From positions 1 to 37,249 of the forward strand of contig JACCUS010000179.1 in NCBI GenBank assembly GCA_013811715.1: DNA of 37,249 nt, read 5' to 3'. A model generated the notes under the pieces. That model did no database searches. It saw only the letters and a program-made list of their open reading frames with translations, and was not told the origin of the DNA. Position 1 is the first letter of the stretch, and each line of letters starts with the position of its first letter. The translations under genes and the position numbers were made by a program. The stretch is from Nocardioidaceae bacterium. GTDB taxonomy: Bacteria > Actinomycetota > Actinomycetes > Propionibacteriales > Nocardioidaceae. This document shows positions 24,234 through 34,403 of this stretch, in pieces.

Positions 24234-24854
24234 GTGGAAGTCGTGGTCAAGGGCCGGCACTGCGAGGTGTCGGATCGATTCCGCAGCCATGTCGAGGAGA
24301 AGCTGGCTCGGCTGGAGAAGTACGACCAACGCATTATCCGTGTTGATGTCGAGGTGTCGCAGGAAGCCAACCCCCGGCGCGCTGACCAGTCAGTCCGGGT
24401 GGAAATCACGATCCGCAGCAGGGGCCCGGTGATTCGCGCCGAGGCTGCGTCTGACGACAAGCTGAGCGCTCTCGACAAGGCGGCCGAACGGCTCAGCACG
24501 CAGATGCGCAAGGCTTCGGACCGTCGGCGCATCCACCATGGAGCCCGCACTCCCACCTCGCTCTCCCAGGCGATGGCGGCCGGTTCGGTCGGTGCGGAGC
24601 CGGCGGTCGACGAGCCCATCGAGGGTGGGCCGAGCGAGCACAAAGTCGGACCGATCACCGTGTGGGGAGACGGGCCGCTTGTCGTTCGGGAGAAGTCCCA
24701 CCCGGCAGACCCGATGACGCTGGACCAGGCACTACACGAGATGGAGCTCGTTGGCCACGACTTCTACCTGTTCATCGACAAGGAGGATCACCAGCCTGCC
24801 GTGGTCTACCGGCGCAAGGGCTACGACTACGGCGTCATCCGGCTGAACGGTTGA
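24234..24854 (+). CDS. hpf: Long-form ribosome hibernation promoting factor (HPF/RaiA)
   Basis: Binds the 30S decoding region in stationary phase or stress and pairs ribosomes into inactive 100S dimers. The 206-aa length is that of the long form. The N-terminal S30AE domain (about 1-105) begins VEVVVKGRHCEVSDRFRSHV and has KLARLEKYDQRIIRVDVEVS. A linker follows, and then the C-terminal dimerisation domain from about 150, ending HDFYLFIDKEDHQPAVVYRRKGYDYGVIRL. I choose GTG 24234, 5 nt after AGGAGG (24223-24228); the ATG at 24219 lies upstream of that site. The structured RNA upstream may control it or be an independent RNA. Confidence 0.94.
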   Translation: MEVVVKGRHCEVSDRFRSHVEEKLARLEKYDQRIIRVDVEVSQEANPRRADQSVRVEITIRSRGPVIRAEAASDDKLSALDKAAERLSTQMRKASDRRRIHHGARTPTSLSQAMAAGSVGAEPAVDEPIEGGPSEHKVGPITVWGDGPLVVREKSHPADPMTLDQALHEMELVGHDFYLFIDKEDHQPAVVYRRKGYDYGVIRLNG

Positions 24855-24920
24855 CCGCCCCGTCGAGGCGGCGGGCGACATCGATTCCGGACTTCCCCGC
24901 CGCGGGTACGCCAGACGTGC

Positions 24921-24926
24921 CATGAT
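24921..24926 (+). promoter_or_regulatory. -10 box CATGAT of a probable leaderless promoter
   Basis: CATGAT (one base from TATGAT) lies 7 nt before ATG 24934. It overlaps an alternative ATG at 24922, which argues for the later start of the response regulator gene. Confidence 0.45.
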
Positions 24927-24933
24927 TTCGGCT

Positions 24934-25623
24934 ATGGACCAGGCTGTCGAGTTCACTGCGCTGCGTGAGCCGGTGCGTGTGGTGGTGATCGACGATCAGG
25001 AGCTCTTCCGGCGCGGCCTGATCATGTTGGTGTCCGCCGAGGACGACATCGAGGTCGTGGGTGAGGCATCCGACGGTGACCAAGCCGCTGAACTCGTCGC
25101 GGCGACGGTCCCCGACGTGGTCTTGATGGACGTCCAGATGCCGAAGACGTCCGGCATCGAGGCATGCGCGGCCATCAAGCAGATCGTTCCGTCGGCCAGG
25201 ATCGTCATGCTCACCGTCTCCGACGAGGAGGCCGACCTCTACGACGCGATCAAGAGCGGCGCCTCCGGGTACCTGCTGAAGGACGCCTCCACCGACCAGG
25301 TCGCGCAGGCCATCCGGCTGGTGGCCGACGGGCAGTCCCTGATCAGCCCCTCGATGGCCGCGAAGTTGCTCGAGGAGTTCAAGACGATCTCCCACCCGAG
25401 CTCCAAGGCAGACTCGCTGACGCCGAGGCTCACAGATCGCGAGCTGGAGGTGCTCAACCTCGTCGCCCGCGGACACAACAACCGCGAGATCGCCAAGGAC
25501 CTCTTCATCAGCGAGAACACCGTGAAGAACCACGTGCGCAACATGTTGGAGAAGCTGCAGCTGCACTCTCGGGTTGAGGCCGTGATGTATGCCGTCCGCG
25601 AGAAGCTGCTCGACCCTCCGTGA
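24934..25623 (+). CDS. NarL/LuxR-family response regulator (orphan)
   Basis: A 229-aa two-component regulator. The receiver domain shows VVVIDDQELFRRGL, phosphoacceptor Asp66 (VVLMDVQMPKTSG), Ser/Thr in VMLTVSDEEADLYDAI and Lys in GYLLKDAS. The LuxR-type helix-turn-helix follows (LTDRELEVLNLVARGHNN and ISENTVKNHVRNMLEKL). No histidine kinase lies beside it, so the partner is elsewhere or the protein responds without one. A regulator at this place, between hpf and secA, is also what I recall in Streptomyces. The stop overlaps the start of the glycosylase-like gene by 4 bp (GTGA), so the two are translated together. An alternative start is ATG 24922. Confidence 0.9.
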   Translation: MDQAVEFTALREPVRVVVIDDQELFRRGLIMLVSAEDDIEVVGEASDGDQAAELVAATVPDVVLMDVQMPKTSGIEACAAIKQIVPSARIVMLTVSDEEADLYDAIKSGASGYLLKDASTDQVAQAIRLVADGQSLISPSMAAKLLEEFKTISHPSSKADSLTPRLTDRELEVLNLVARGHNNREIAKDLFISENTVKNHVRNMLEKLQLHSRVEAVMYAVREKLLDPP

Positions 25624-26807
25624 GGCGAGAGACCCTGAGCCGGTCCCAGGCCAGGCGGGTGGCGCTCGCTGCCCAAGGATTCGTCGACCCGGCCCACGCC
25701 ACCCCGACGATGCGCACGCTTCTGCGCACGGTCGACCGCACCGGGGTGCTGCAGATCGACTCGGTCAACGTGCTCCAGCGGGCCCACTTCATGCCGCTCT
25801 ACAGCCGCATGGGCCCGTACGACGTCGGGCTGCTGGCGCGCGCGGCCCAGCACCGGCCCCGGCGGCTCGTCGAGTACTGGGCGCACGTGGCGGCGTACAT
25901 GCCGGTCGGCCTGTGGCCGCACATGCAGCACCGGATGCGCCGCTATCGCGATCTCTACCGGGAGTTCCACGACGAGCGGGCGGAGCAGGTGGCGTCGGTG
26001 CTGGCTCAGGTCAAGGAGCGCGGCGCGTCCACTCCACGCGACCTCGACGCCGGACAACCCCGGGTCAAGGACGGCTGGGGCTGGAACTGGTCGGAGACCC
26101 AGAAGGCGCTGGACTATCTCTTCGCGACCGGGCAGCTGGCCATTGCCGGGCGCAACGCTCACTTCGAGCGAGTGTTCGATCTTCCCGAGCGGGTGATCCC
26201 CTCGGAGGTGCTCGGTCAGCGCGAGCCGACCGATGCCGAGGCGCAGATCGAACTCGTCCGCCGGGCGGCCGCCTCCCACGGTGTCGCCACCGAGAGCTGC
26301 CTGCGCGACTACTACCGGATGCGCCACTCCCAGGTGCGACCGGCGGTGCGGGCGCTGCGCGAGTCGGGCGAGCTGCTGCCCGTGCGGGTCGAGGGTTGGG
26401 ACAAGCCTGCGTACCTGCACCGCGACGCCCGGCTGCCGCGTCGGATCGGCGCCCGCAGCCTCCTGAGCCCGTTCGACCCGGTCGTCTGGGAGCGGGAGCG
26501 GGCCTTGCGGATCTTCGGATTCCACTACCGCATCGAGATATACGTCCCGGCGCCCAAGCGGAAGTTCGGCTACTACGTGCTGCCGTTCCTGCTCGGCGAC
26601 CAGATCGTGGCCAGGGTCGACCTCAAGGCCGACCGCTTGGCCGCGGCCCTCGTCGTCAAGGGCGCCTACTCCGAACCAGGAGCTCCAGCGGAGACCGCGG
26701 CCGAGCTGGCTGCCGAGCTGGAGGCGATGGCAGGCTGGCTGGGCCTGAGCGGCGTTCAGGTGGCTCCGCGGGGCGATCTGGCTGCCGCCCTGGAGATGTC
26801 CCTCTAG
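25620..26807 (+). CDS. YcaQ/AlkX-type winged-helix DNA glycosylase
   Basis: A 395-aa member of the HTH_42 family. Members YcaQ (E. coli) and AlkZ (Streptomyces) remove alkylated bases and unhook interstrand crosslinks. The catalytic site motif of the YcaQ/AlkX branch is Q-phi-D, seen here as Q45-I-D47 in TGVLQIDSVNVLQRAHFMPL; the AlkZ branch has Q-phi-Q. Other family features are LVEYWAHVAAYMP, WGWNWSETQKALDYLF, LSPFDPVVWERERALRIFGFHYRIE and PFLLGDQIVARVDLKADR. Length is normal. GTG 25620 overlaps the response regulator stop. The coupling suggests that DNA-damage repair may be switched with that regulator, which is inference. Confidence 0.88.
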   Translation: MRRETLSRSQARRVALAAQGFVDPAHATPTMRTLLRTVDRTGVLQIDSVNVLQRAHFMPLYSRMGPYDVGLLARAAQHRPRRLVEYWAHVAAYMPVGLWPHMQHRMRRYRDLYREFHDERAEQVASVLAQVKERGASTPRDLDAGQPRVKDGWGWNWSETQKALDYLFATGQLAIAGRNAHFERVFDLPERVIPSEVLGQREPTDAEAQIELVRRAAASHGVATESCLRDYYRMRHSQVRPAVRALRESGELLPVRVEGWDKPAYLHRDARLPRRIGARSLLSPFDPVVWERERALRIFGFHYRIEIYVPAPKRKFGYYVLPFLLGDQIVARVDLKADRLAAALVVKGAYSEPGAPAETAAELAAELEAMAGWLGLSGVQVAPRGDLAAALEMSL

Positions 26808-26969
26808 TCGTCGCCGGCTGGTTCTCCGGCGGATCGGTGGCCGCTGTTCGCGCCCCGCGGGATCCACCGCGGTGAGGTCCTCACCGAGCGACTGCAAGCC
26901 GCGCTGAACGTTGGCGCCGGTGCTTCTCGCCAGGTCACGCCGGTGGCGAGGGTGGTTGGGTGGGTCACC

Positions 26970-26975
26970 TAGTAT
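26970..26975 (+). promoter_or_regulatory. -10 box TAGTAT upstream of secA
   Basis: TAGTAT lies 6 nt before GTG 26982, the first codon of a 23-codon in-frame extension of secA. If transcription starts at 26982 the extension could be translated leaderlessly, or the message could have a ~69-nt leader ending in the GAGGGAG site used for GTG 27051. Confidence 0.5.
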
Positions 26976-27050
26976 GGGCACGTGGGGGCGCGCCGCGGCG
27001 TCGCCCTGACGCGTCTCCTACTGACCGCGGCTGACGAGGGAGTTCTGCCT

Positions 27051-29915
<2,865 letters not shown>

Positions 29916-29918
29916 CCA

Positions 29919-29982
29919 CGTGTCTTCACCGCCTCGACCGCGGGGACCTCCGCAACCTCATGTGCTTGTGGCTGAAGACACG
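29919..29982. terminator. Inverted repeat between convergent secA and Rv3235-like genes
   Basis: CGTGTCTTCA (29919-29928) and TGAAGACACG (29973-29982) are perfect 10-bp inverted arms, 44 bp apart. The loop holds a smaller stem GCGG/CCGC. It starts 4 bp after the secA stop and lies between convergent genes, so a two-way terminator is the simplest reading, although no T-tract follows. Confidence 0.45.
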
Positions 29983-30017
29983 CCCGCCATATGCCGCCAA
30001 CCGTTAGCCACAGGCAG

Positions 30018-30569
30018 TCAGCCGAAGCAGATGGCGGTGCAGAGCCAGCGGTCCCGGCTGAAGACGAGTCGCGCGGCAACGGCGCGCGAGCGCCCGCCCA
30101 TCGACACCCGGGCCGACACCTCGGCGACGGTAGGTGCCGGGTGACAGATGTGGACCGTGGCGACCTGCTGACGGTTCGTCCGCACCACCGTGCTGCGTCG
30201 GTGGGCGGCCACTCGCTGCTGGCGCCTGGCGATCTCGGCGTACACCCGCTGGTCGGTCCAGCGGACGAGCTGGGTGAGCGGGCGATCGCTGGACACCACC
30301 TCGACCACCGCCTGCAAGAATCTGGCCGCCCAGGTATGTGCGTCGGGTGCCTCACCCGCTTCCTCCGGTGCCGGATGCACGAGGGTCAACGCCGACGAGC
30401 GGGGATCGGCTTGGACTCCGCTCGGCAGCGAGTAGGTCAGTGCCAGCGCGCCTTGCATGTAATGGCTTCCGGCTTCTTGTCGGCGCCAGTCAGAGATGAG
30501 AGTCGGGCGCCGGTCCCTGCCGGCGGGAATCTTCGGGACGGCGCCGATGGGCTGGGCTTGTTCAGTCAC
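30018..30569 (-). CDS. Rv3235 family protein
   Basis: A 183-aa protein of unknown function that in many Actinobacteria lies just beyond secA. The C-terminal half carries the family pattern: AARFLQAVVEVVSSDRPLTQLVRW, VYAEIARRQQRV, then VATVHICHPAPTVAEVSARV and SRAVAARLVFSRDRWLCTAI. The fold looks alpha then beta with no membrane segment or signal. I start at GTG 30569 with GGAGG 5 nt upstream (minus strand); this overlaps the end of the LysM gene by 8 bp, so it is the second gene of a two-gene unit. Confidence 0.8.
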   Translation of the reverse strand: MTEQAQPIGAVPKIPAGRDRRPTLISDWRRQEAGSHYMQGALALTYSLPSGVQADPRSSALTLVHPAPEEAGEAPDAHTWAARFLQAVVEVVSSDRPLTQLVRWTDQRVYAEIARRQQRVAAHRRSTVVRTNRQQVATVHICHPAPTVAEVSARVSMGGRSRAVAARLVFSRDRWLCTAICFG

Positions 30570-31221
30570 GGGAACCTCCGGGTGCGTGTAGGTGTGTTCC
30601 AGGGAAGATCAGGTCAGGATCAGGGCCGATGGTGGACCGATTCGCCGCGTAGAGGGCGGCCACTCTTCGAGCGATCTCCACGTCGCCGGCGCGTGGCCCC
30701 AGGTCGTCGCCGGCCAACGACCACAGCGAGTCTCCGGGCCGGACGGTGATGCGATCGGGTGGGTCGGCGACGGGAAGGTCTGGCAGCGACAACCCGTCCA
30801 GCCGTACCGCACAGCTGGTCGCACAGCCGCCGTGGTGATCGGTGTCGTGCGCAGCGGCGGCTGACGCGGCAGCAGGTGTGGCGATGGCGAGCCCACAGGC
30901 GGCGAGCACTGCCCGTCGCCACCACGGTGGGCCGCTGACCTTCGCCAGCCGGGCAAGCCAGGGAAAGGTTGAGCCGGTGAGCGTGGCGAGCACGGTGAGC
31001 AGGGCCGACAGCACGAGCATCGCCGCCGCAACGACCGCGCCGCAGGCGGCCATGTCGACGATGAGCCGGTCGAACGTCACACCGCCAGGACGGGCATTAC
31101 CCGTGACGAGAAACGCCCAAATCTCCTGGACCGGCTCCGCGGCCGCCCACCACAGTCCGCCGCCGATGGCCGCCGCTGAGCAGACGGCCAGTAGGCATCG
31201 GGCGAGGCGGATCACGGCCAT
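30562..31221 (-). CDS. Membrane-anchored LysM protein
   Basis: A 219-aa protein that likely touches peptidoglycan. It has hydrophobic helices near 5-25 (LARCLLAVCSAAAIGGGLWW), 56-84 (DMAACGAVVAAAMLVLSALLTV) and about 104-120, then a short His/Cys stretch (HDTDHHGGCATSC). A LysM domain ends the protein (about 157-213): ITVRPGDSLWSLAGDDLGP, IARRVAALYAANRSTIG, LIFPGTHLHAP. Proteins of this build often open Tad-type pilus loci in Actinobacteria. ATG 31221 has GGAG 8 nt upstream. The next gene overlaps its end by 8 bp. A direct-repeat, AT-rich element lies just upstream. Confidence 0.83.
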   Translation of the reverse strand: MAVIRLARCLLAVCSAAAIGGGLWWAAAEPVQEIWAFLVTGNARPGGVTFDRLIVDMAACGAVVAAAMLVLSALLTVLATLTGSTFPWLARLAKVSGPPWWRRAVLAACGLAIATPAAASAAAAHDTDHHGGCATSCAVRLDGLSLPDLPVADPPDRITVRPGDSLWSLAGDDLGPRAGDVEIARRVAALYAANRSTIGPDPDLIFPGTHLHAPGGSRD

Positions 31222-31237
31222 CTACATCTCCGTTCCC

Positions 31238-31254
31238 TACGTTTGCTTACGTTT
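31238..31254. promoter_or_regulatory. TACGTTT direct repeat, 10-bp period, upstream of the LysM gene
   Basis: TACGTTT occurs at 31238-31244 and 31248-31254, one helical turn apart, inside an unusually AT-rich stretch running to about 31275. It is 17 bp upstream of the LysM start (minus strand). Direct repeats at this period suit a head-to-tail binder such as BldC; a BldC-like gene is 700 bp away. The link is inference. Confidence 0.4.
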
Positions 31255-31332
31255 ACTTGTTTTAGCTGCCATTTGGACTCCAGTCAAGTGGCTGTCCACA
31301 ACCACGCCCGACACGGTCCGTCGCTGGATCGG

Positions 31333-31338
31333 TAGCGT
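31333..31338 (+). promoter_or_regulatory. -10 box TAGCGT of a probable leaderless promoter
   Basis: TAGCGT, then CTGAGC, then ATG 31345. Hexamer and 6-nt spacing are the same as at the divergent pair 13096/13155. Confidence 0.6.
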
Positions 31339-31344
31339 CTGAGC

Positions 31345-31908
31345 ATGCGTTGGCAGGAGTTGTTCGCCGATCTGGAGAGTCAGGCCCGGTCGCTGGAGCG
31401 TGCCGACCAAGATGCCGAGATCGCGGAGCGGACCCGCGCCGAGTTAGGTCAGATCACGCTGGTCAACCGGCTACGGGCACAGGTCGGCCAGTCGCTTCGG
31501 CTCACCGTGTCGGGTCAGCAGACTCTGAGCGGCCGACTCGATCAGGTCGGCTCCGACTGGCTGTTGCTGGCCAGCCCGACGGAGGTCATCGTCCCGATGA
31601 GCGGCGTGACCTCAGTTACCGACCTACCGCTGACGGCCGTCAGCCCCGAAGGCGTTGGGGCGGTGGCAAGCCAGATCACCTTGGCCTCCGCACTTCGCGC
31701 GGTGGCGATGGACCGGGCGACGGTGAGAGTGCGGTTCCGTGACAAGGGCACGCTGACGGGGACGCCGGACCGGGTCGGCGCAGATTTCTTCGACCTCGCG
31801 GTCCACGACCTGGGCGACGTACCGAGGACGTCGTCGGTACGGACGCGGGAGACGATCGGCTATGGGGCGGTGGCCTTTGTGCAGCGGGCAAACACGGGTT
31901 GGTGTTGA
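31345..31908 (+). CDS. Conserved hypothetical protein with internal repeat
   Basis: A 187-aa soluble protein that I cannot assign to a family. A charged helical N-terminus (WQELFADLESQARSLERAD) is followed by beta-rich sequence. Two segments look like repeats of one small barrel: SGRLDQVGSDWLLLA near 62-76 and TGTPDRVGADFFDLA near 136-150, each followed by a polar strand. This hints at an Sm- or SH3-like tandem fold. There is no signal peptide or membrane helix. The gene is divergent from the LysM-Rv3235 unit and convergent with the BldC-like gene. The leaderless -10 box fixes the start. Confidence 0.7.
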   Translation: MRWQELFADLESQARSLERADQDAEIAERTRAELGQITLVNRLRAQVGQSLRLTVSGQQTLSGRLDQVGSDWLLLASPTEVIVPMSGVTSVTDLPLTAVSPEGVGAVASQITLASALRAVAMDRATVRVRFRDKGTLTGTPDRVGADFFDLAVHDLGDVPRTSSVRTRETIGYGAVAFVQRANTGWC

Positions 31909-31934
31909 GCCGACCGGACAGTCCAACCGCACCC

Positions 31935-32207
31935 TCAACCCCGGTCTGGCACGTCGGCATCTTCGTCGGCCGAGGCGTCCTCGCCGACGAACGGGTGCTT
32001 CTTGATGAACTCCTGGGTGCGCTCGTAGTTGTCGGCGATGTACCTTTCGAGCTCGGCTGACTCGACTCGCCATTGACCGCGCCCGCCGATCTTGATGGCG
32101 AGCAGGTCGGCGCGTCGAACCAACGCATAGACCTGGCGCACCGAGATATTGAGGATCTCTGCGACATCGGCGAGGGTGAGAAAGCGTGGCGTGCCGGTGG
32201 AGGCCAT
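31935..32207 (-). CDS. BldC/excisionase-like helix-turn-helix protein
   Basis: A 90-aa MerR-type single-domain DNA-binding protein. The helix-turn-helix reads LTLADVAEILNISVRQVYAL, followed by the wing LAIKIGGRGQWRVE and the helix SAELERYIADNYERTQEFI. An acidic tail (EDASADEDADV) ends it. Streptomyces BldC, a developmental regulator, has the same architecture and binds DNA head-to-tail on direct repeats. Phage excisionases share the fold, but nothing phage-like is nearby. The start is ATG 32207; the frame stays open to 32618 but that part overlaps the SAF gene. Genes of this type commonly sit beside the SAF and CpaE genes of Tad loci. Confidence 0.82.
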   Translation of the reverse strand: MASTGTPRFLTLADVAEILNISVRQVYALVRRADLLAIKIGGRGQWRVESAELERYIADNYERTQEFIKKHPFVGEDASADEDADVPDRG

Positions 32208-32308
32208 GAGGGCGATTCTCCCATGCGATGCCCTTGAAACATCGGCTGGTGAGTATCGGTTGTGGACAACGCTTCCCAAGACTCCTGCGATCGGGCAACA
32301 ATGTCCCG

Positions 32309-32995
32309 GTGTCCATCTCGCACCCGAGATCGCGGACCTCCGCCGTGGGCGATGATCCCGGCGCCGTGCTCGCCTCGCCACCGGCAAGCCGTTCCCTGTC
32401 GTCCCGCTGGCGGGATCCACGGCTGTGGATCGGCATCCTGCTCGTGCTCGCCTCTGTCGTGGTGGGCGCAAGAGTGCTGGCCGCGGCCGATGACACCGTG
32501 GCGGTCTGGGAGGTGAATCGCGAGATCGCCGCCGGCATGCCCATCGGTAGCGGCGACGTTGACTCCACCCGGCTGCGCTTCGCCGATGCCGAAGACGTCG
32601 ACCGGTACCTGCTCGCAAGCGAACCGATCCCGGTCGGCGCTCACCTCACCCGCGACGTGGGGGCTGGTGAGCTGCTGCCGACGGCATCGTTGACGACAAC
32701 CGACTCCAACGTCGCCTACCAGCTTCCGCTGGGAGTCGGCAGCGAGGGAGTTCCGGCCGGTCTGTCGGTCGGCGACCACGTCGATGTCTGGGCCGTACCC
32801 GAGTCCGAGGAGCCGGCCGCCGAGCCGGTGCTGGTGGTGTCCGACACGGCGGTGATGTCGATGGGCGAGGCGGGCCCGGGCGGTCTGAGCTCCGATCGCC
32901 AGGTGTTGGTTGTGCTGCCGAGGGACGCCGATGTCGGGCAGATCCTGGCCGAGCTGAACGGCTCAGCGGTAGTGCTGATCCTGGTCGGTGGGTGA
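32309..32995 (+). CDS. SAF-domain (CpaB/RcpC-like) membrane protein
   Basis: A 228-aa protein with one N-terminal transmembrane helix (PRLWIGILLVLASVVVGARVLAA, split over about 38-60) followed by an extracytoplasmic SAF domain (EVNREIAAGMPIGSGDVD, DRYLLASEPIPVGAHLTRDV, GELLPTASL). The C-terminal beta region contains SVGDHVDVWAV and QVLVVLPRDADVGQIL. CpaB/RcpC proteins of Tad pilus systems have this order. I place the start at GTG 32309, where an AACAAT box lies 6 nt upstream; the frame is open to 32228, so the start is uncertain. The next gene begins 3 bp after its stop. Confidence 0.78.
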   Translation: MSISHPRSRTSAVGDDPGAVLASPPASRSLSSRWRDPRLWIGILLVLASVVVGARVLAAADDTVAVWEVNREIAAGMPIGSGDVDSTRLRFADAEDVDRYLLASEPIPVGAHLTRDVGAGELLPTASLTTTDSNVAYQLPLGVGSEGVPAGLSVGDHVDVWAVPESEEPAAEPVLVVSDTAVMSMGEAGPGGLSSDRQVLVVLPRDADVGQILAELNGSAVVLILVGG

Positions 32996-32998
32996 ACA

Positions 32999-34276
32999 GT
33001 GTCCACGGGGCTGCTGGTCGCCGTCGGGGCGGTGGGATTCGAGGCTGCCTTGCTGCAGGCGGCCGCGGGTCCGCAGTTCCACGTCGTACGGCGCTGCGTC
33101 GACGTGCCCGACCTCGTCGCGACCGCCGCGAGCCGTCAGGCAACGGCTGCGCTGGTGTCGGCTCAGCTGCGGGGTCTCGACTCCGAGATCGTGGCCCGGC
33201 TTCGTGAGGAGGGCGTGGCGGTCATCGGGGTAACCCCCGAGTCGTCGAGCGCCGACGAGGCCGTGCTGCGTCGGCTGGGCGTCGACCAGATCCTCTCTGC
33301 GGACGACATGGGGTCGTTCGCCGACGCCGTCGCGGCGGCGCAGCATCGGGCGACGTCGCCAAGCCCCGACTCCGGGCCATCGCGGGACCGCCACGGATCC
33401 GGCGCGCCAGGTGATGCAGCGCAAGAGCCCGGCGGCGGTCAGGTCATAGCGGTGTGGGGGCCCACCGGTGCGCCAGGCCGTTCGGTGCTCTCACTGTGCC
33501 TCGCCGCCGAGCTCGCCGCATCGGGCACTGCGACCCTGCTCGTCGACGCCGACGTCTACGGCGGTGCCGTCGCCGCCATGCTCGGTCTGCTCGACGAGTC
33601 CTCTGGGCTGTTGGCGGCGGCGAGGGCGGCTAACTCCGGGGCGCTTCGGCCCGACGGGCTGGCCGGCCATGCGCGCGAGGTCAACGCCACGCTTCGGGTG
33701 CTCACCGGGATCCCGCGCGCGGACCGGTGGACCGAGCTGACCGCGCCGCTGCTGCGCAACGTCGTCGAGACCGCGCGCAGGCTCTGTGCGTTCACCGTCC
33801 TCGACTGCGGCTTCAGCCTCGAGCTCGACGAGGAGGTCTCCTACGACACCGCCGCGCCACGCCGAAACGGCGCCACGCTGGAAGCCCTCTCCGAGGCCGA
33901 CACGTTGGTCGTGGTCGGCGGCGCCGATCCGGTGAGCCTGAGTCGGCTCATCCGGGGTTTGAACGACCTTTCCGAGTCGCTGCCGGGGCTCACGCCGTAC
34001 GTCGTTGTCAACCGTGTCAGGGGGAGCCTGGGCTGGTCGGAGGACGAGATCGCCGCGACCGTCACCCGGGCGACCGGTGTCTCCTCGATCCGGATGCTGC
34101 CCGACGACCCCGCGGCCTGCGACAAGGCGCTCGTGCACGGTCGCACCCTCACGGAGTGCGCGCCGGAGGCCAAGATCACCAAGGCCGTGCGGGCGATGGC
34201 GGCCGACCTCGCCGGCCTTACGGCCCCAGCACGGCGACCGACCGGGCCGAGGCTGGGCAGGCTCCGACGGCGCTGA
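32999..34276 (+). CDS. CpaE-like MinD/ParA-family ATPase
   Basis: A 425-aa protein. The first ~120 residues form a degenerate receiver-like domain (ATAALVSAQLRGLDSEIVAR, AVIGVTPESSSADEAVLRRL), then a variable linker, then a MinD/ParA-type ATPase from about 150. The deviant Walker A reads GPTGAPGRS (154-162): the signature Lys is T156 and the P-loop Lys is R161, so ATP binding may be altered. Walker A' LLVDADVYGGAVA, a later VVVGGADPVSLSRLI and VVNRVRG follow. CpaE helps to position Tad pilus machinery. The SAF gene sits directly upstream, but the expected TadA/B/C and pilin genes do not follow within the window. Confidence 0.82.
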   Translation: MSTGLLVAVGAVGFEAALLQAAAGPQFHVVRRCVDVPDLVATAASRQATAALVSAQLRGLDSEIVARLREEGVAVIGVTPESSSADEAVLRRLGVDQILSADDMGSFADAVAAAQHRATSPSPDSGPSRDRHGSGAPGDAAQEPGGGQVIAVWGPTGAPGRSVLSLCLAAELAASGTATLLVDADVYGGAVAAMLGLLDESSGLLAAARAANSGALRPDGLAGHAREVNATLRVLTGIPRADRWTELTAPLLRNVVETARRLCAFTVLDCGFSLELDEEVSYDTAAPRRNGATLEALSEADTLVVVGGADPVSLSRLIRGLNDLSESLPGLTPYVVVNRVRGSLGWSEDEIAATVTRATGVSSIRMLPDDPAACDKALVHGRTLTECAPEAKITKAVRAMAADLAGLTAPARRPTGPRLGRLRRR

Positions 34277-34403
34277 ACGCTCGGACGGCCTGCGAAAAGG
34301 ACGGGTCGAGCGCGGTTCGGTCCACAGCACACGCTCGGGCGCGGTTCATCCACAGCCGCCTCATGGTAGCCGGAAGTGTCGGTGGGTGAACTATAGCGTT
34401 AGT

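Noticed and set aside
31935-32207. Phage excisionase
   Set aside because: Same fold, but no integrase or attachment site nearby, and the genes around it match the usual setting of a BldC-like regulator.
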